Assembly: GCA_963575745.1 (NCBI GenBank)
Contig: CAUYUJ010004769.1
Span: 52,501 to 105,000, forward strand
Direction: 5' to 3'
Length of the DNA: 52,500 nt
DNA from: Prorocentrum cordatum
Lineage: Eukaryota; Sar; Dinophyceae; Prorocentrales; Prorocentraceae
The notes beneath the pieces were generated by a model. That model was given only the letters and a program-made list of their open reading frames with translations, was not told where the DNA came from and made no database searches. The stretch's first letter is position 1; each line of letters starts with the position of its first letter. Both the position numbers and the translations under genes were made by a program. Shown one piece after another: positions 1 to 11,963 of this stretch.

Positions 1-1149
1 TTCTCCCGTTGCCTTTGATCATATTGCTCCTCATTTCTCCTCCGTCAGCCGACATGGTCCTCAAGTGCGAATTCTCTTTGTCACGTCTCATGTTCCAGCC
101 GCCGTAATTAGAACGTGTTGTCCAGGAGTGTTCAAACGAGACAGCACCGTCTTTTTCGACAATACTGTCAGCTGCAAAAGCTGATATTGACGTTTCCATC
201 TGAATGCCCTTTCTTGCCAAGAGTAACGCCTAAGATCGTTCATGTGTCTTCAGGTGCCTCCATCGATGCTGCAGCACTGCATCTCAGAGCACATGTATCA
301 GACTCGCAGTGTATGAGAACGTTTGCCTCGCCGCCTATCGTCACCTTGACCAGGTAGGGGGTGAAGGTCTGGGGATGGACCTTCCTTCAAAACATTGCCA
401 ACCTGCGCCGTAAACCGGATAATGCACACATGCAGTCTAACCAATATTCGTCATAACATATGTTATATGTTCTTTCTTTCGTGAAGAGCAAGAAATCTAG
501 GTTTCCGATGTTTGCGATCAGCTTTACATTACCAGACGGTCCCAAACTCACGCGATGGTTCGTCAAGGGCTACCTCTTACGCTCCGAAAGCATTGCGCTC
601 GGCGCACAGGAACCCGACACCAACACCAAGAAGCCACTAAAGGAAACATTGCAGCCTCTGTTGAATGCCGTCGCCCGTGTCTTCGGGTTCGCGTGTCCAG
701 AGTTGGTGAATGTCAGCTCTGAGCGCGTGGAAACATAACGGGCCGTCTCCAGTTCCCCAAGTGAGCGTTAGGATTTCCATGGGCCGCGCGAGTCCCGCGG
801 GCCGTGCGAACCCAGCCAGCCCCATGAACCCCACAAGTTCCACAAAGGGCTTCATGGGCCGAACGTGCGCCGCAGCGCGCATAAGCCCAACGCGCCGCGC
901 TGGCCCAGCATGCCGCGCGGGCACCATTGGCTCCCTGACTCGTCAGGGCCACATCTGGTTTCTGAGCCTTGGAAACCCCGCGGGCCATGGGAGCCCCGTG
1001 GGCCTCAGGGGCGCCATGAGCTGCATGGGACGTTTCCCTATCATGGAAGCACCGTGGCTTGCAAAGTCGGAGAGCAATGCGAGCCATCTCAAGCTTTCTT
1101 GGCTTCGTTGGGTCGCTCAGCCCCCACAGGGAAAGCGCTCCGAACTTTT
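1..1149. other. no gene recognised; degenerate GC-rich repeats
   Basis: No convincing coding sequence. The frame at 460-738 is short and carries, near 611-643, a fragment of the hairpin element seen complete at 1150-1231, so it is probably chance. Around 775-1050 many short motifs of the type GGGCC-GC-CCC are scattered and keep several frames open on both strands. Confidence 0.5.
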
Positions 1150-1231
1150 CCAGTGGCGTCTTGGTGCTGGTGCCGGCTTTTTGTTCCCTGCAACATCAAA
1201 AAGCCGACACCAGCACCAAGACCCCCACTGG
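1150..1231. mobile_element. 82 bp near-perfect hairpin element (family P)
   Basis: The two arms, about 35 bp each, are inverted copies: the left begins CCAGTGGCGTCTTGGTGCTG and the right ends with its complement at CCCACTGG, around a short loop. Related single arms lie near 611-643 and 1745-1782, so this is a dispersed family and not one local palindrome. It is too small to encode protein, so it would be a non-autonomous foldback or MITE-like element. Confidence 0.7.
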
Positions 1232-1947
1232 AACGGCGGCCCCATGTGCGAGCTGAACCCCTCGACGATTTCGGAAGGTTGCCACGGGCTGCGGGCTTGG
1301 GTCAAGAGGGGGCCACGGTCTTATGCCCAGGCCGCGACGGGCGGCCACCGCCCCCTTTCGCAGAGAGCGGCGGATTCGAACTCGTCGGGCCTTGGTGTCG
1401 GGCCAGACGAGGGTCAGGGATGCGACGCGGGCGGACATAGGGTGGGTGAGGCGTGGGGGGAATGAGAGGGGGGCGGGCGGGCGGGGGTAGGCGTGGTGGA
1501 GGGCGGCGGTGGGGGGAGTGAAGCTTCAGCCATGGGGGATGCCGCAGCCTTCCCTCTTCTCTCCCTCTTCTGACGAGAGCGCCCGCTAGTTTCGCTTCTC
1601 GCTTGCACTTGTTATTTCCTGCTTTCCCTCCTGCGTGCTGCGCGACGTCTCCCTTCCCCCGTCCTCCTCGCCCACTCTGCGATTCCTCAAACCAGGGCGG
1701 GCTCGCGCTGGTCCAAAACGCAATTCGACATTTCGTGAAACAAATACTTTCTTGGTGCTGGTGTCGGCTTTTTGTTCTCCCATGCGCGGCAATTCGATCG
1801 AAAAGGTTCCATGCACAAGTAACGGCTCAAACACGTCCATCCCTCTAGCGCTTGTCCTCAGAAGCTGGCATCCACACCGTAGTGCATCGGCCTCCTCGTC
1901 GTCCTCGTCAGCGTCTTTCTCTCCTGTCCCTTACCCGTCGATATCCA

Positions 1948-2106
1948 TGTGTGTGCGCGTGTGTGTGCGTGTGCGCGTGTGCGTGTGCGCGCGCGTGTGT
2001 ATGCGCGCGATTGTGTGTGTGTGTGTATGTGTGTGTGTGTGCGCGCGAGTGTGTGTGTGTGTGTGTGCGCGTGTGCGCGATATTGTTTGTGTGTGTGTGT
2101 GTGTGT
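1948..2106. repeat. (GT)n-rich imperfect microsatellite
   Basis: Alternating GT with interspersed GC steps over about 160 bp. The long Cys/Val/Arg or Thr/His frames here are translation artefacts of the repeat. Confidence 0.9.
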
Positions 2107-2292
2107 CACTTCTCTTCGCGCGCTAACCCTTTGCCCCTCTGGCTGCCTCCCCCCGCGCCGTGGCCCCCCGAGCCCTCCCCCCTCAGCTGCCCTGCGGAAG
2201 CGCCGCCTCCCGGTGACCCTATGGGTAAGGCAACCTCCACGCCCTCGTGTGTGCGCGTGGGTGTGCTCTCCGTCGCCCCGAGTCAGAGCGTG

Positions 2293-2436
2293 GATTGCCT
2301 ACCCCGCTTTCGCTTCCAGGCAAAGCCAGGTCATGCCACGCGCCTCCCCGTGGAGCGGCCCGACAGGTACAGGCCGTGGTTTTTGGCATCGCCTGGCATC
2401 TCTTGGAAGCGAGGGTGGTCAAAACCGAGGTAGGTT
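2293..2436. mobile_element. TIR element, family R, copy 1
   Basis: About 144 bp. The left arm carries CCTACCCCGCTTTCGCTTCC and the right arm its approximate inverse (CTTGGAAGCGAGGG...GAGGTAGG), with a central inverted core near TACAGGCC. Two further copies lie at 33404-33560 and 44981-45135. The copies diverge, which points to dispersal and not recent local duplication. Confidence 0.75.
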
Positions 2437-2499
2437 TGTTTTCCCCCGACCCAGAGCTCTCCATGGGGGCGCGCCTGAGCCAGAGAAGAGCTCGGCGGA

Positions 2500-2930
2500 A
2501 CTCCGGCCGCGGCGGCGAGAGGCCTCCCAGAGAGGCAGCCCCGGGGCATCCCCGAAGCGTCGCCGAGGCATCGCAGAGGCATCGCCGATGCGTCTTCCTC
2601 CTCCTCCTCCTCCTCCGCCGTCGTCGCCTCCTCTTCCTCCTCCTCCTCTTCCTCGTCCTCCTCCTCCGCCGTCGCCTCCTCCTCCTCCTCCTCCTCCTCC
2701 TCCTCCTCCTCCTCCTCCTCCTCCTCCTCCTCCTCCTCCTCCTCCTCCTCCTCCTCCTCCTCCTCCTCCTCCTCCTCCTCCTCCTCCTCCTCCTCCTTTT
2801 CCTCCCCTGCTCATCACCCCGCCTGGAACCGCGAGGATTCGCTGACGGGGGCGCATCGCCGATTTGTCGGCGAGCGCGATCCTCCGACCCCACCCGCTCC
2901 GACCCGAACCTGGGAGGCCTCTCTCTCTCT
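2500..2930. mobile_element. family G element split by a (TCC)n tract
   Basis: Both ends carry the motif of family G (runs of GCATCGCCGATG; the right arm ends GCGCGATCCTCCGACCCC), which is found intact at 36205-36395. About 200 bp of (TCC)n lies between the arms, so the tract probably grew inside the element. The poly-Pro, poly-Leu and poly-Arg frames here come from the tract. Confidence 0.55.
2596..2798. repeat. (TCC)n microsatellite
   Basis: Nearly pure (TCC)n for about 200 bp with a few CGT interruptions at its left end. Confidence 0.95.
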
Positions 2931-3264
2931 CTCTCAAGTGGGGCGCGTCCGAAGCCAGCAACAAGGCGAGCTTGGCGGAGCTCTCCGGCCGTCGGCGGCG
3001 AGGGGCCGCTCCCCAAAGAGGTCCGGGGGACGTTCACATGGACCACCTCTCTCGCCGAGCCTGGCCCGGCCCTCTCTTGGGGCCCTGGGAGCGGGGTGAC
3101 CACCTCGCCGATACTGGCCGACCCCTGTCCCAGGGCCAGTATCGGCGTATACGCTCAGGTCGGGCATATCCTCCTGAAGGAGGGTCGTGGCAGAAACATC
3201 GAGCACAGACACAACAGATCCAAGCTAGTCAGAGAGGCAGGGCAAATTGTCACCAGACTATGCC

Positions 3265-3460
3265 TGGCTTCAGTACAGTCGACCCATATAGTGAGGATGC
3301 GCGATAAGGGCGCAAAGGCTTTGGAGGGCCACGTCGAAGCTCTTCGAGCGGAGCGCGGCCAACGACAGTGGCCAAGGACGGGCCGAGGAGGCAAGGATGC
3401 AAAGGGTACCCTTGGCAAGGATGCCCATCCTTCCTATGCGGGCCGACTGCACACGCCCCT
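3265..3460. mobile_element. TIR element, family D, copy 1
   Basis: About 195 bp. Motifs shared with other copies include AAGGGTACCCTTGGCAAGGA and CCACGTCGAAGCTCTTCGAG. Further copies or fragments lie at about 33960-34030, 36805-37015, 37670-37885, 38215-38330, 42515-42680 and 52385-52490, in both orientations, which makes D among the most numerous families here. Confidence 0.7.
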
Positions 3461-4665
3461 GTGGCTCGGCGAGTGGACGTCCCCCGAGTGCATCGTTCCG
3501 CTCACCGGCTGCGCAATAACACGCGCGTGTATCAGCAGCGCTTGCTTCCCACGGGAAGTGCAATCCTCCAGCCAAGGTTGGTTATTTCGTGACTTGCATT
3601 GGCGGGGGACGTTCCAGTTGCGATGGGCATGCTCGACTACACGTAAGAGTGACTCTTTGCCAGAGTGACCTTCGGTGCGGGCTCACCGGGGTGCCTTCGA
3701 TCGCTGAGCGCGATGCGTTAATGGCTGCTTGCGCGCTTGGATTTTGCTACCTTGCCTCCTCTTAATCCGCGCACTAAACGGTCACTCGTGCCTAGGGTCA
3801 TTCTTGCGTATAGCCCAATTGTTACCATCAGCGCTAGGAGGGGCGGTCGCTGCATGCCTGCGCAAGCACATGCCCTCGCTGGGATGTACGTGATAACCTT
3901 CTGGGAGCAGAGTGGCGGAAGAGACGCGACGGCCGTCCTCCCCCTCTCTGCGAGGCGGACAGGGGCAGTTTGGAGAGCTTCCTTCGGTCACCAAGGTTGA
4001 TGAGTCACCGCCAGCACATGGTCCCAAGATCAAGCATACAGCAGTGAGACGCGCATCAGCAGGTCCAGCACAGACTCAGTGTGTGGTTCGAGCACATGCA
4101 ACCCCGAAGAGCACCGCCCTCGCGCACGCGAGGCTGCAGATGTGCTCTTCCGGCCCGCCAGTGCATCAGCCGCTTGAGGCCGGGGGCAGCCCGCGGCGTT
4201 TTTCCGCCCGGGCGGTGCGTGGGCCGCCGGCTCCCAGGCGCGGGCGCAGGGGCTGCTCCACCACGCACGGTGGGTTCGTGCGGCGATGGCGCGCGGGCGG
4301 CGCCAGCAAAGGCGGTCAAGGACGAGCTCCGCATGATCAAGTGACGCGGAAGCACCGCAGGGGGGAGCGGCAACGCCACAGGGCCCGACGGAGTTCAACC
4401 CTGAACGAACGGGGCCGCGACCGGTTCAGGGTTGAACGATCGACGCGTTGTCAAGGTTTTCTGCGCGCGCCGACGCCGCACGAACCTGCCGTACCTTAGC
4501 TCGTTGCTGATCTTCATGACTCTCTCAGTTTCTGAGGGTACATCCCTAAGATTGTCATCGCCTTGGGCTTGCCGATCTTTGGGACGTGGATGAGTCTGAG
4601 GCTAGTAATTTCCCGCTCGCGCGGTGCGTGTGCTGGCTGCTGCCGGGCGCGGGCGCAGAGGCTGC
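3461..4665. other. no gene recognised
   Basis: Open frames at 3912-4499 and overlapping minus-strand frames are Arg/Ala/Pro-rich, as expected of GC-rich DNA, with no domain I recognise. An inverted pair of short motifs (CAGGGTTGAACG near 4425 and CGGAGTTCAACCCTG near 4389) suggests a small hairpin. Confidence 0.4.
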
Positions 4666-4870
4666 GACGAGCGATGGGGGGAAGTGAGAACGAGAAGGCC
4701 TTCTCAGAAGGCGGCGGGACTTCTCAGAAGCCCTTTCTCCATCTCCTCCCTCTCTTCCTCCTCTTCCTCCTCCTCCTCCTCCTCCTCCTCCTCCTCCTCC
4801 TCCTCCTCCTCCTCCTCCTCCTCCTCCTCCTCCTCCCCCTCGTCGTCGTCCTCCTCCTCCGAGACAGACG
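4666..4870. repeat. family B arm followed by (TCC)n
   Basis: GCGATGGGGGGAAGTGAGAA at the left matches the terminal arm of family B (intact at 32690-32826). It is followed by a (TCC)n tract at about 4740-4860, so this is a probable B copy expanded or broken by the tract. Confidence 0.6.
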
Positions 4871-5234
4871 GAGAGAGCGAGGTGCAGTTGGGACTGTCCG
4901 AGCCCGCGCCCACCGTCACTCACCACCACATGAGCGCGTGCGGCGAGCCGCCCCCCCCGCAGCCGCCGGCCCCTCCTCGTCCTCCTGGGAGGGCCATCCA
5001 AGCCTTTGGTTGTATGTTGTTCGGAGTGTCCCTGGCCCAAGGTGCCCCCAGGATTCTCGGGGCGACCCAGGAGCCACCAGAGCACCCCTCACGAGGCCCA
5101 GAGGGCCCCAGGGGCTTCCAAGGTGGAGCGGAAAACTGGGGGTATCTTGGGGCAGGGGCACTTCCAGCAACACCCGACGCCCGGCCTTGCGACCGGGGCG
5201 CTTCGGGGGCGTCCAGAGAGAGAGGGTGATCGGA

Positions 5235-5400
5235 CGGGGCTGGGATGAGGATAAATCGGTTCCAGTGCGTTCTGGAACGCTCTCAGAGTGTTCCAGAACG
5301 CACTGAGGAGGCCGCGGCGCCCGAGACATCCTCCAGAGCCGCCAGATCTCAGAGATTCTCGATTTGTACTCGCCCGAATCCATCCTCGTCTTGGCTTCGT
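5235..5400. mobile_element. element family L, copy 1
   Basis: Contains nested inverted motifs (GTTCCAGTGCGTTCTGGAAC next to GTGTTCCAGAACGCACTGAG) and the stretch CCGCGGCGCCCGAGACATCC. The same modules in the opposite order occur at 13860-14010 and again at 46535-46700. The family varies, with a GC-rich hairpin at one end. Confidence 0.6.
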
Positions 5401-5504
5401 GTTCGGTGATGGCACGAGTGTGGGTGGATCTCATGGCCAGAGCCATGGTATCTCCTCGGATTTCCTAGTCCCTCTTCTTGATTCAGGACGTCTTTTGCGA
5501 CCAG

Positions 5505-5745
5505 GGCGTTGTGCGGGGGCCCCCAATGGGTGCGGTGCCCACACCGTATGGTGAGTCGGCAGGTCTTCGGGATCACGGCATGGTTTTGTGACTTGGATCG
5601 TTCATTCTCCGAGGGCACCTCGGGCGACAGGGGCCTCCAGTATCCCAAGACCGTGCAGTGATGGACCGTGCGGTGAGGCCGTTTGGGACTCCGAGGTCAC
5701 AACGCGGTCTGTCACCGCACGGTTTTGGGACCCCCAACCCTTGCG
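5505..5745. mobile_element. element family M, copy 1
   Basis: About 240 bp with inverted and direct copies of CACCGCACGGTTTT and CCAAGACCGTGC. A second copy lies at 37262-37487 with the same order of motifs (GTGGTGAGTCGG, GGGCGAC, CCAAGACCGTGC, GGTCACCGCACGG). Confidence 0.7.
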
Positions 5746-6387
5746 ACCGGCGCGTTGCTAAGCAGGGCTTTGCCGCATCTGCGGGATTAAACAAAGGAAG
5801 GGGAACGTTTCGACCCACAGTTAGGAGTGTTCTCGGGCGCGCCAATGTTCTGGGTAATTAACGAAGGGCCCCGTCTGTGAGGCCTGAGAGGACATGAGAG
5901 GGAGTCGGATGAAGAGAGTCTTCGTCCTCCTGATCGCCGTCGTTGGCGCCGCCACCGTCTTCGCCGTCGCCGTCCTTGCTGATGTTGTTTCTGTCTAGGA
6001 TGTGAGGTTATGTTTCCCTCGCGCCGTCCTCATCATAACAGAAATCGTCGTGTACATGAATAGTCGGGGGTCCGCACGGATTTCTTGTGCTGGCACCGTA
6101 CCCCCCTGGCGGCGCCCGACGCCTTCTAGCGCCGCCCCTGGCGCGCTTCGCACACTAGGGGTCGGGGGGGCGGCTGCAACTCCGACCCTACATTACCCTT
6201 CGTAGTTTAGTATTGATGCAGTATCCTTTCTTTATAGTGGTTGTTCGGTCCTCCTCCTCCTCCTTCTCCTCCATTCCTTTTCCTTTTAAATAACTCTCCC
6301 TGTCACACCCCGAGGCCAGTTTTTGGGCGGGCCGGGCGTTTCGCCTGAGACTTCCTCACCACGTACGACTCTGAAGTTTAAAGTTTG
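5746..6387. other. no gene recognised; GC-rich family F remnant
   Basis: At about 6065-6175 a degraded family F copy is visible (GGTCCGCACGGATTTCTTG, then a GGCGGCGCC core). A short TCC-rich stretch lies near 6250-6280. Nothing else recognised. Confidence 0.4.
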
Positions 6388-6860
6388 GCAGAAGTTTGAC
6401 AGATGGAGGGCGGGTGGTTTTCAAAATGAGGCTCTCGCTTTAGCGCGGCGCACGTTCTTTTTAAACATTGGCAAGAGTTTCACGGATTGATGGCGGGTGA
6501 TTTTCAAAGTGTTGTTCTCGCTTTAGCGCGGCGCGCATTCTTTTAAACATATTGCAAGAGTTTCACGGATTGAGGGCGCGTGGTTTTGAAAATGTGGTTC
6601 TCGCCTTCGCCCGGCGCACATTCGTTTTAACAATTTGCAAGAGTTTCACGGGTTGCGGGCGGGTCGTTTTCGAAATGTAAGTCTCGCTTTAGCGCGGCGC
6701 ACATTCGTTCAGCAAAGATGCAAGAGATTCACGGATTCAGGGCGTTTTTTTTTCAACATGTATCTCTCGATTTAGCGTTGCGCACATCCGTTTACACAGT
6801 TATCAAAAGTTCCACGGACTCACATCATCAACGTACCAGAAATGGTATTTTGGACGGATG
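6388..6860. repeat. 83 bp tandem repeat, about six units
   Basis: The motif GCAAGAGTTTCACGG or a variant starts at about 6388, 6471, 6554, 6637, 6720 and 6803, a constant 83 bp spacing. Each unit also has CTCGCTTTAGCGCGGCGCAC or a variant. The units are diverged but keep their length, as in an old satellite array. Neighbouring DNA is more AT-rich than most of the window. Confidence 0.9.
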
Positions 6861-7335
6861 AAGGAATACGTGGGCGCAACAGTTACGTTGATATTCTGTG
6901 TTGAAGTCCTAGGAATGGTTTTTTCCCACGATTCTGGATCGTCAAGGCGCAACAGTCAGGTTGATCCACGGCGTTGGACTCCCGAGAACAATGTTTTGGC
7001 ATGCTGCAGGGTCTTTAAACGGGTGTCTTCCAACGAGGCAGTTCTTTCAATGGCAATGAACCGTTGTAGGGTCCTACGACGAGGGAGCTTTGAGGGACGG
7101 TTTGCTCCAACATCGTTGATGACCCTTGGGTTTACATTTTCTCTCCTCCTCCTCCTCCTCCTCCAATCCCGACCTTGCGCTGCTGAAAGTTGACGCTTTC
7201 GCAGCTTCTCTTTCTGGAATCGTTGTCCGTTGTGTTTCCTCCTCCTCCTCGTTCCTCCTCCTCATTTCGCCATGTCGCCCAGTCGCGCGGCTACATGGCC
7301 CACACACTTGTTCACTGTAGCTTCTTTTCCTTTAC
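6861..7335. other. no gene recognised; short TCC tracts
   Basis: Degenerate short motifs (GCGCAACAGT near 6881 and 6949) suggest an old diverged repeat next to the 83 bp array. Two TCC-rich tracts lie near 7144-7165 and 7240-7262. Confidence 0.4.
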
Positions 7336-10300
7336 ATGCAACACGTTGCATCTACATGGCAGTCTGCCTGTTGGCCATTCTTCGCGCATTCTCGCCATGC
7401 GTCTTCCTCTGACGGCGGGGCAGCACAGTCCGCTGCACGCGCGTGCGGTCGACCGCCTGGGAGATATCTTTTTCAGGACGGCCAACTGAAACGCTTCTGC
7501 TTACCGGGGACCAAGAAGAAGGTGGCGCTGGGCACTCAGTTGCGTCGGCCATTTGTTACCCCGAGGAGTGCACCACATTTGGTGGTGCGGCACGCCAGAA
7601 CAGTATTTGAGGAAACTTGAGCAAACTCAAGGATGTACCCCCCCAGCCAAAATTGCGACAAGCAAGGCGCCAGTTGGTGACATTTCAGTTGTCACGCTGG
7701 TGAGAAAAGATACTACCCTTGATCATCGCCCAAAGGCCGACAAAGTATGCTGTGCCTTGCAGGACCTCTTCCAGCGGCGCTGCCGCAGCGAAAGAAAACT
7801 TGCCCCCCGTCCACAACAGGTACAGGACCTGTCCCAGGCGCGCGCGCCCGACCCGCGTTCGTCATTGAGGCGGGGTGGGTAGCTTCCCCGTTTGTAACTG
7901 TTTCCGGTGGTTGTTCGATTGTCGGGGGTTTTCAGGCCACGGCAGATCACGCTATCCAGCGTGAGCCCGCACCACCGCCACTTCAGTGTCGTGGGCCATT
8001 GTCGCGCGCGGAGCCAGGCGTCTCGGACATTGCGGCAATCTTCCTTTTCATTCGTCCACGGCCTACCAAGGTGGCAGCTCTTGCGAAGTATGAGATGACT
8101 GGCTAAGTCTTCGAAGTGGCTGGAGGCAAACTTGCTCGGCTGCCAGCTCGCCCGACACCGACTATTGAAGCAGATCTTAACGACAGAGTGGGCTTGGTAC
8201 AGTGCGACGGTGAGTGGAACTTGATGTCGTTCTTCCTGAGGCGGCGGCTAACAGTCATCTTGCGCGTGGTGAGTCTGCTCAGATGCTGATCGTCGCACCA
8301 TAGGCGTGCTGACTGCGGATGCGTATCGCGTTTGTTCGTCATTGTTATTTGGGCCGAGAGGTGGGGAGTCGATTTGTAGATATGATTGGTATCTCCAGAG
8401 ATTTGATTGCGGCTTTGACCAGTGCTGGATATTTCTCGCGGTGGAGCCGCGAGCTACAATTCCTTCGTGCTCAGCGCGTGGCGGGTCGTGCACTTGTTCA
8501 TGCGGCGTGTCCGCATGTGTTTTTTTCGCGGAGGTCCGTGTCACGTGGCACCAAAGTGGATTTTCTGGAACATGGATTTGTTGATGCGACAAGTTTGGGG
8601 AGAGGCGCTCGTCGGGAGTTTCGTCAGTCGGTCGAAGCTCGCTTACCTCGTGAGAAGGAGGTGGTTTCCATATCGCAATGGTTCCACACTGATGCTCATT
8701 TGTTCGACTCTATTAACAAAATAATGAAGGAGGAGGGTGTCGATCATAATCCTACTCGGGCCGCGCAGTCCCAGAGGAGGAGCCCACAGGCGGAGTAGAC
8801 GACGTGAACTTCAATCGGGTTTAGCTGACTCTCGCGCGGTCGATGAGGCGGAGGCATTGAAGGAGGAACTCAGGGAGGCTTGTCGGATCTGCAGTGCACG
8901 CTGCGATCGCTCGCGAGCGTCGCCGTCACCAGAATGCGCTGGCGGAGGAGGCGTGGCAGATGCGGGGACATCGTAGGTTAGCAGTGGCCGCGCGTATCCC
9001 TCGTCGCGCTGATGGCTCTCGCTCTGGTTCAGAAGAGGTACGAATATGGACCATGTCGGAGAGTAGTTGGGTCTGGTGAAGAGCTCAATCGGCAGTTATC
9101 TCGAGGAAGCCCGCAGGGGTGATACCCGCTGAAGGTGTTGGATTGGGGCGACGATCGACAATCTGGGATCGAGGAGGTTTTTGTTCTTCTACTTACCCTT
9201 CAACGCCATCGTCTGGATGCGGGCCGGGATCTCCGAAGGGTTCGCGATGGGTTCCGACGGGCTGGCAAACGTAGAGCCCGGTACGTGAGGCACTTGGTCT
9301 GTTTCGCGGGGATTTTCAATTTCTCTCGTTGAGTACATACGCGGGCGATCTGATTAAGGAGGTGGTTGGGGGAAGAATTGCGTCGGTGGCGGAACTCGTG
9401 TTTCTCATCCAAAAATCGCATAGGGACTTAGATGCGGACACATTGGTTTCTCTACATGGAAGGGGTGTTGGCGCAGAGTTTTATCATCGTCGGATGAAAG
9501 TCTATTCGTCCCCTGGGGCTCATTCCGTGTTCGGAGTCTTTTGGGAATTCGAAGAATGCCAGGGCTCGTTTTGGGCCAGGAGTGATATCCCGCCCGGGAG
9601 CGATGCGATCTGGATGGCGCGGCATGTTTCACATCGTCTGCCTAGGGCCATGTGTATCCGTGAGAATTACAATGCTTCCTCGTCGGGGGTTGAAGCATGG
9701 GCCCCCCACGAGCCGAGCGATGCATCGGCCATCCTCATCAGAATCTGCATGCGAACGTCGAGCAAGGCGCGGGCTGGCGTGTTACATGGAGATTGCCTGT
9801 CATCAGCGTACCATGTTTCTTGCTGACGTTTACCGTTGACGGCGTTTTCCGCCACTCGAGGTGGAGGCTCGCGCACGTGAGCTTGGGTGGCTGCAAGAGC
9901 TGGCGCCGCGGCGTTTGTCTTCCCTGTAGTGGGGGCTGTTTTTTGCGTTCTGATACTGCGCTGAGCGGCAAGCTCGCGCGGAGTTCGAATCCGCGGTCCA
10001 AGGTGTCTTTTGGGGGGCATGGGGGGGGTAACAACGTCGGGGCGGGGGTATTTTATGCGAGGGTTTGGGTGAGACGTCAAGTTTCTGTTCGCGGACGAGT
10101 GCTGTCGGGACTTGTTTTGGATGTTGACATGCGAGAGGTCGGTCATCAGGTCCTGTCTGCGTCCATCCTGCCCGCGGGCGCGCGCGCCGCTGCCCCCGCG
10201 CAGAAGGCGAATGCTGGGCGCATGGTGCTCATGGAGGGTTCGTATGCGTTTTGCCTGATGTGTGAGGAGTGCCGCGACGTTCGTTCCCGTCGTCAAAGTC

Positions 10301-11190
10301 TGGGATCCATGCGCGCACTACTGCGCGCCGCGGTGTGATAACGTTGAGACACCTGCTGGACATCGCCAGTCAGTGCCTTGTATGCGTCGTGCGCGCTGGT
10401 GTTTTGGGCGGTCTTGCCGACTTTGATGGCGCGGGTCTTGTTTCCAGGCTGCGAGGGCATCTGCTCATTCACCTGTCTACTGTTACACCTGCTGCCCCGC
10501 CAGATCGCCCTGCCCGCTCGCGCCGCGCCCGTTCGAGGGGCGGTTTCGGAGCCAGCTCGGGCGATCAGGCGCAAGGGCGCACTGGAGCAGGCGGAGAAAG
10601 ATTAAGGCGAAACAACTACAGGTGGCGCAGGCGGCTCGTTCATAGGCGAATGGGGGTAGCGCCCTGGTGGCTTGCGTCAAGGCGGTGACAAAGCTTGCGC
10701 AGGCGAGTTCCGCAGACATCCGCGATCTTTGGGAGATCTCGCGGCGCCGGATCAGGTCGTTGGAGAGGCGGCGAAGGAAGCGGGAGCCCGTAACCACCGG
10801 GAGGTTCGGCGGAGGATGGAGGCTTCGGAGGGCGCGAACGGTTTGGGCCTTGTCTTTTCCACACATTGTCGTAGCGTTGCTGACGCTATGGGCACAGACC
10901 CGAGCTGTCCAGAGTCGTCGAACACCGAAATCGAGAAATGGTTGAAAGAAAAGGTGACTCCTCCCGATCGCCACTGTCGTGTTCGGCCCACTCGCGCAGT
11001 CGAGCGGAAGGGGGAGAAGCTTAGGATCTTTTTTCTGCGTGGTCAACCCGCTTCCTTGGCTCGAGTGTGCGGCGGCGGTTTGCTTCACAATACCCACGTA
11101 GGAGGACAGAGGGAAGCAAGAGCGGCCCCGAGGGGCGCGCTGGAGAGGGAGGCGGCCAAGTTGTTTGAAAACTTCGACAAGCAGTAAACA
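7336..11190 (+). pseudogene. decayed coding region, family unknown
   Basis: Several medium frames succeed one another on the + strand but change phase repeatedly: 7336-7620, 7553-7882, 8319-8798, 8737-8976, 9329-9826, 9697-10338 and 10672-11187. Their composition is less skewed than the repeat frames. Pieces in adjacent frames look like continuations of one helical Arg/Glu/Lys-rich protein: near 10790 a basic helix in one frame is followed by a similar helix in another, and the last frame ends in a plausible stop after Glu-Asn-Phe-Asp-Lys-Gln. I recognise no domain. It may be a dead gene or element, or several; chance frames are possible for part of it. Confidence 0.3.
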
Positions 11191-11524
11191 GGGATCTAGA
11201 TAAATGTATTACTCCTTCTCGCGGGAAGTGAACGAGTTCGGAGTTTCATGGAACGTGGCGGTGCGAGGGTCGCTGCTGCTCTGAGTGAGGCTGCCGCCGC
11301 CGCCGCTAGTGGTGCAATGTCCTCCCGGGCCCGCCCTCCCAGCTCCAACTCTCCCCAGGCAGTTTTGTTGACGGGAGTTCCGTGGCATGAGTCTAAGCAG
11401 TTTGTGATTGTTTCCTTCAGGATGCCTTCCAGACGAGCCCCACAACGACGGGCAAGTACCGCTGCTTGTGGATTTGGTTGTCGCCTGCTGTCTGCTCTGA
11501 GTGGCTTGAAACTTTGAATGGTTC
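11191..11524. other. no gene recognised
   Basis: Mixed-composition spacer with a GCC-rich patch at about 11285-11310. No family motif seen. Confidence 0.4.
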
Positions 11525-11665
11525 AGGCGACAATTAATCGTCGATTCCCAGGAAAATATGGGAAACTATGGGAAGTGGGGGGGAAGACAGAAACCCAGAA
11601 CATATGGGAAAATATGGGGAAATATGGATCATCCTTTTATTTGTGTCTATCTATTTGTGTGTCCC
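11525..11665. mobile_element. element family S, copy 1
   Basis: About 140 bp beginning near CGTCGATTCCCAGGAAA, with ACTATGGGAAGTGGGGG, ACCCAGAACATATGGGAAAA and TTTGTGTGTCCCAGGGCCCC. Copies at 30485-30620 (inside intron 2 of the thaumatin-like gene) and 45375-45700 have the same order of motifs. Confidence 0.75.
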
Positions 11666-11828
11666 AGGGCCCCTTCCATGGTGCCCGACCTCCCCTTCCG
11701 CTGGCCCCCCCCCGGCTTTGGGCGCGCTGTGGCCCGAGCGCCCCCCGCCTGCAGGGTCGGGCGGAAAGTTGCGGTCCGACCGCCACTGTGACTCAGGCGT
11801 CAAGTGTTTTTTTGTTGTTTTTCTTTTG

Positions 11829-11830
11829 TA

Positions 11831-11869
<39 letters not shown>

Positions 11870-11881
11870 ATGTATATATTA
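11829..11881. repeat. (AT)n microsatellite
   Basis: About 50 bp of alternating AT with two breaks. It is the most AT-rich spot in the window. Confidence 0.9.
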
Positions 11882-11963
11882 TGAAAGAAAAACTGTTTGG
11901 TTCGGGAGCCTCGATCACCCACGGATTCTCTCAGGGAGACAGAAAAGTGGCATGAACATAAAG

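Noticed and set aside
2219-3668. Long frames of 294-473 codons with poly-Arg, poly-Leu or poly-Pro
   Set aside because: They exist only because of (TCC)n; flanking parts show no domain and contradict each other in phase.
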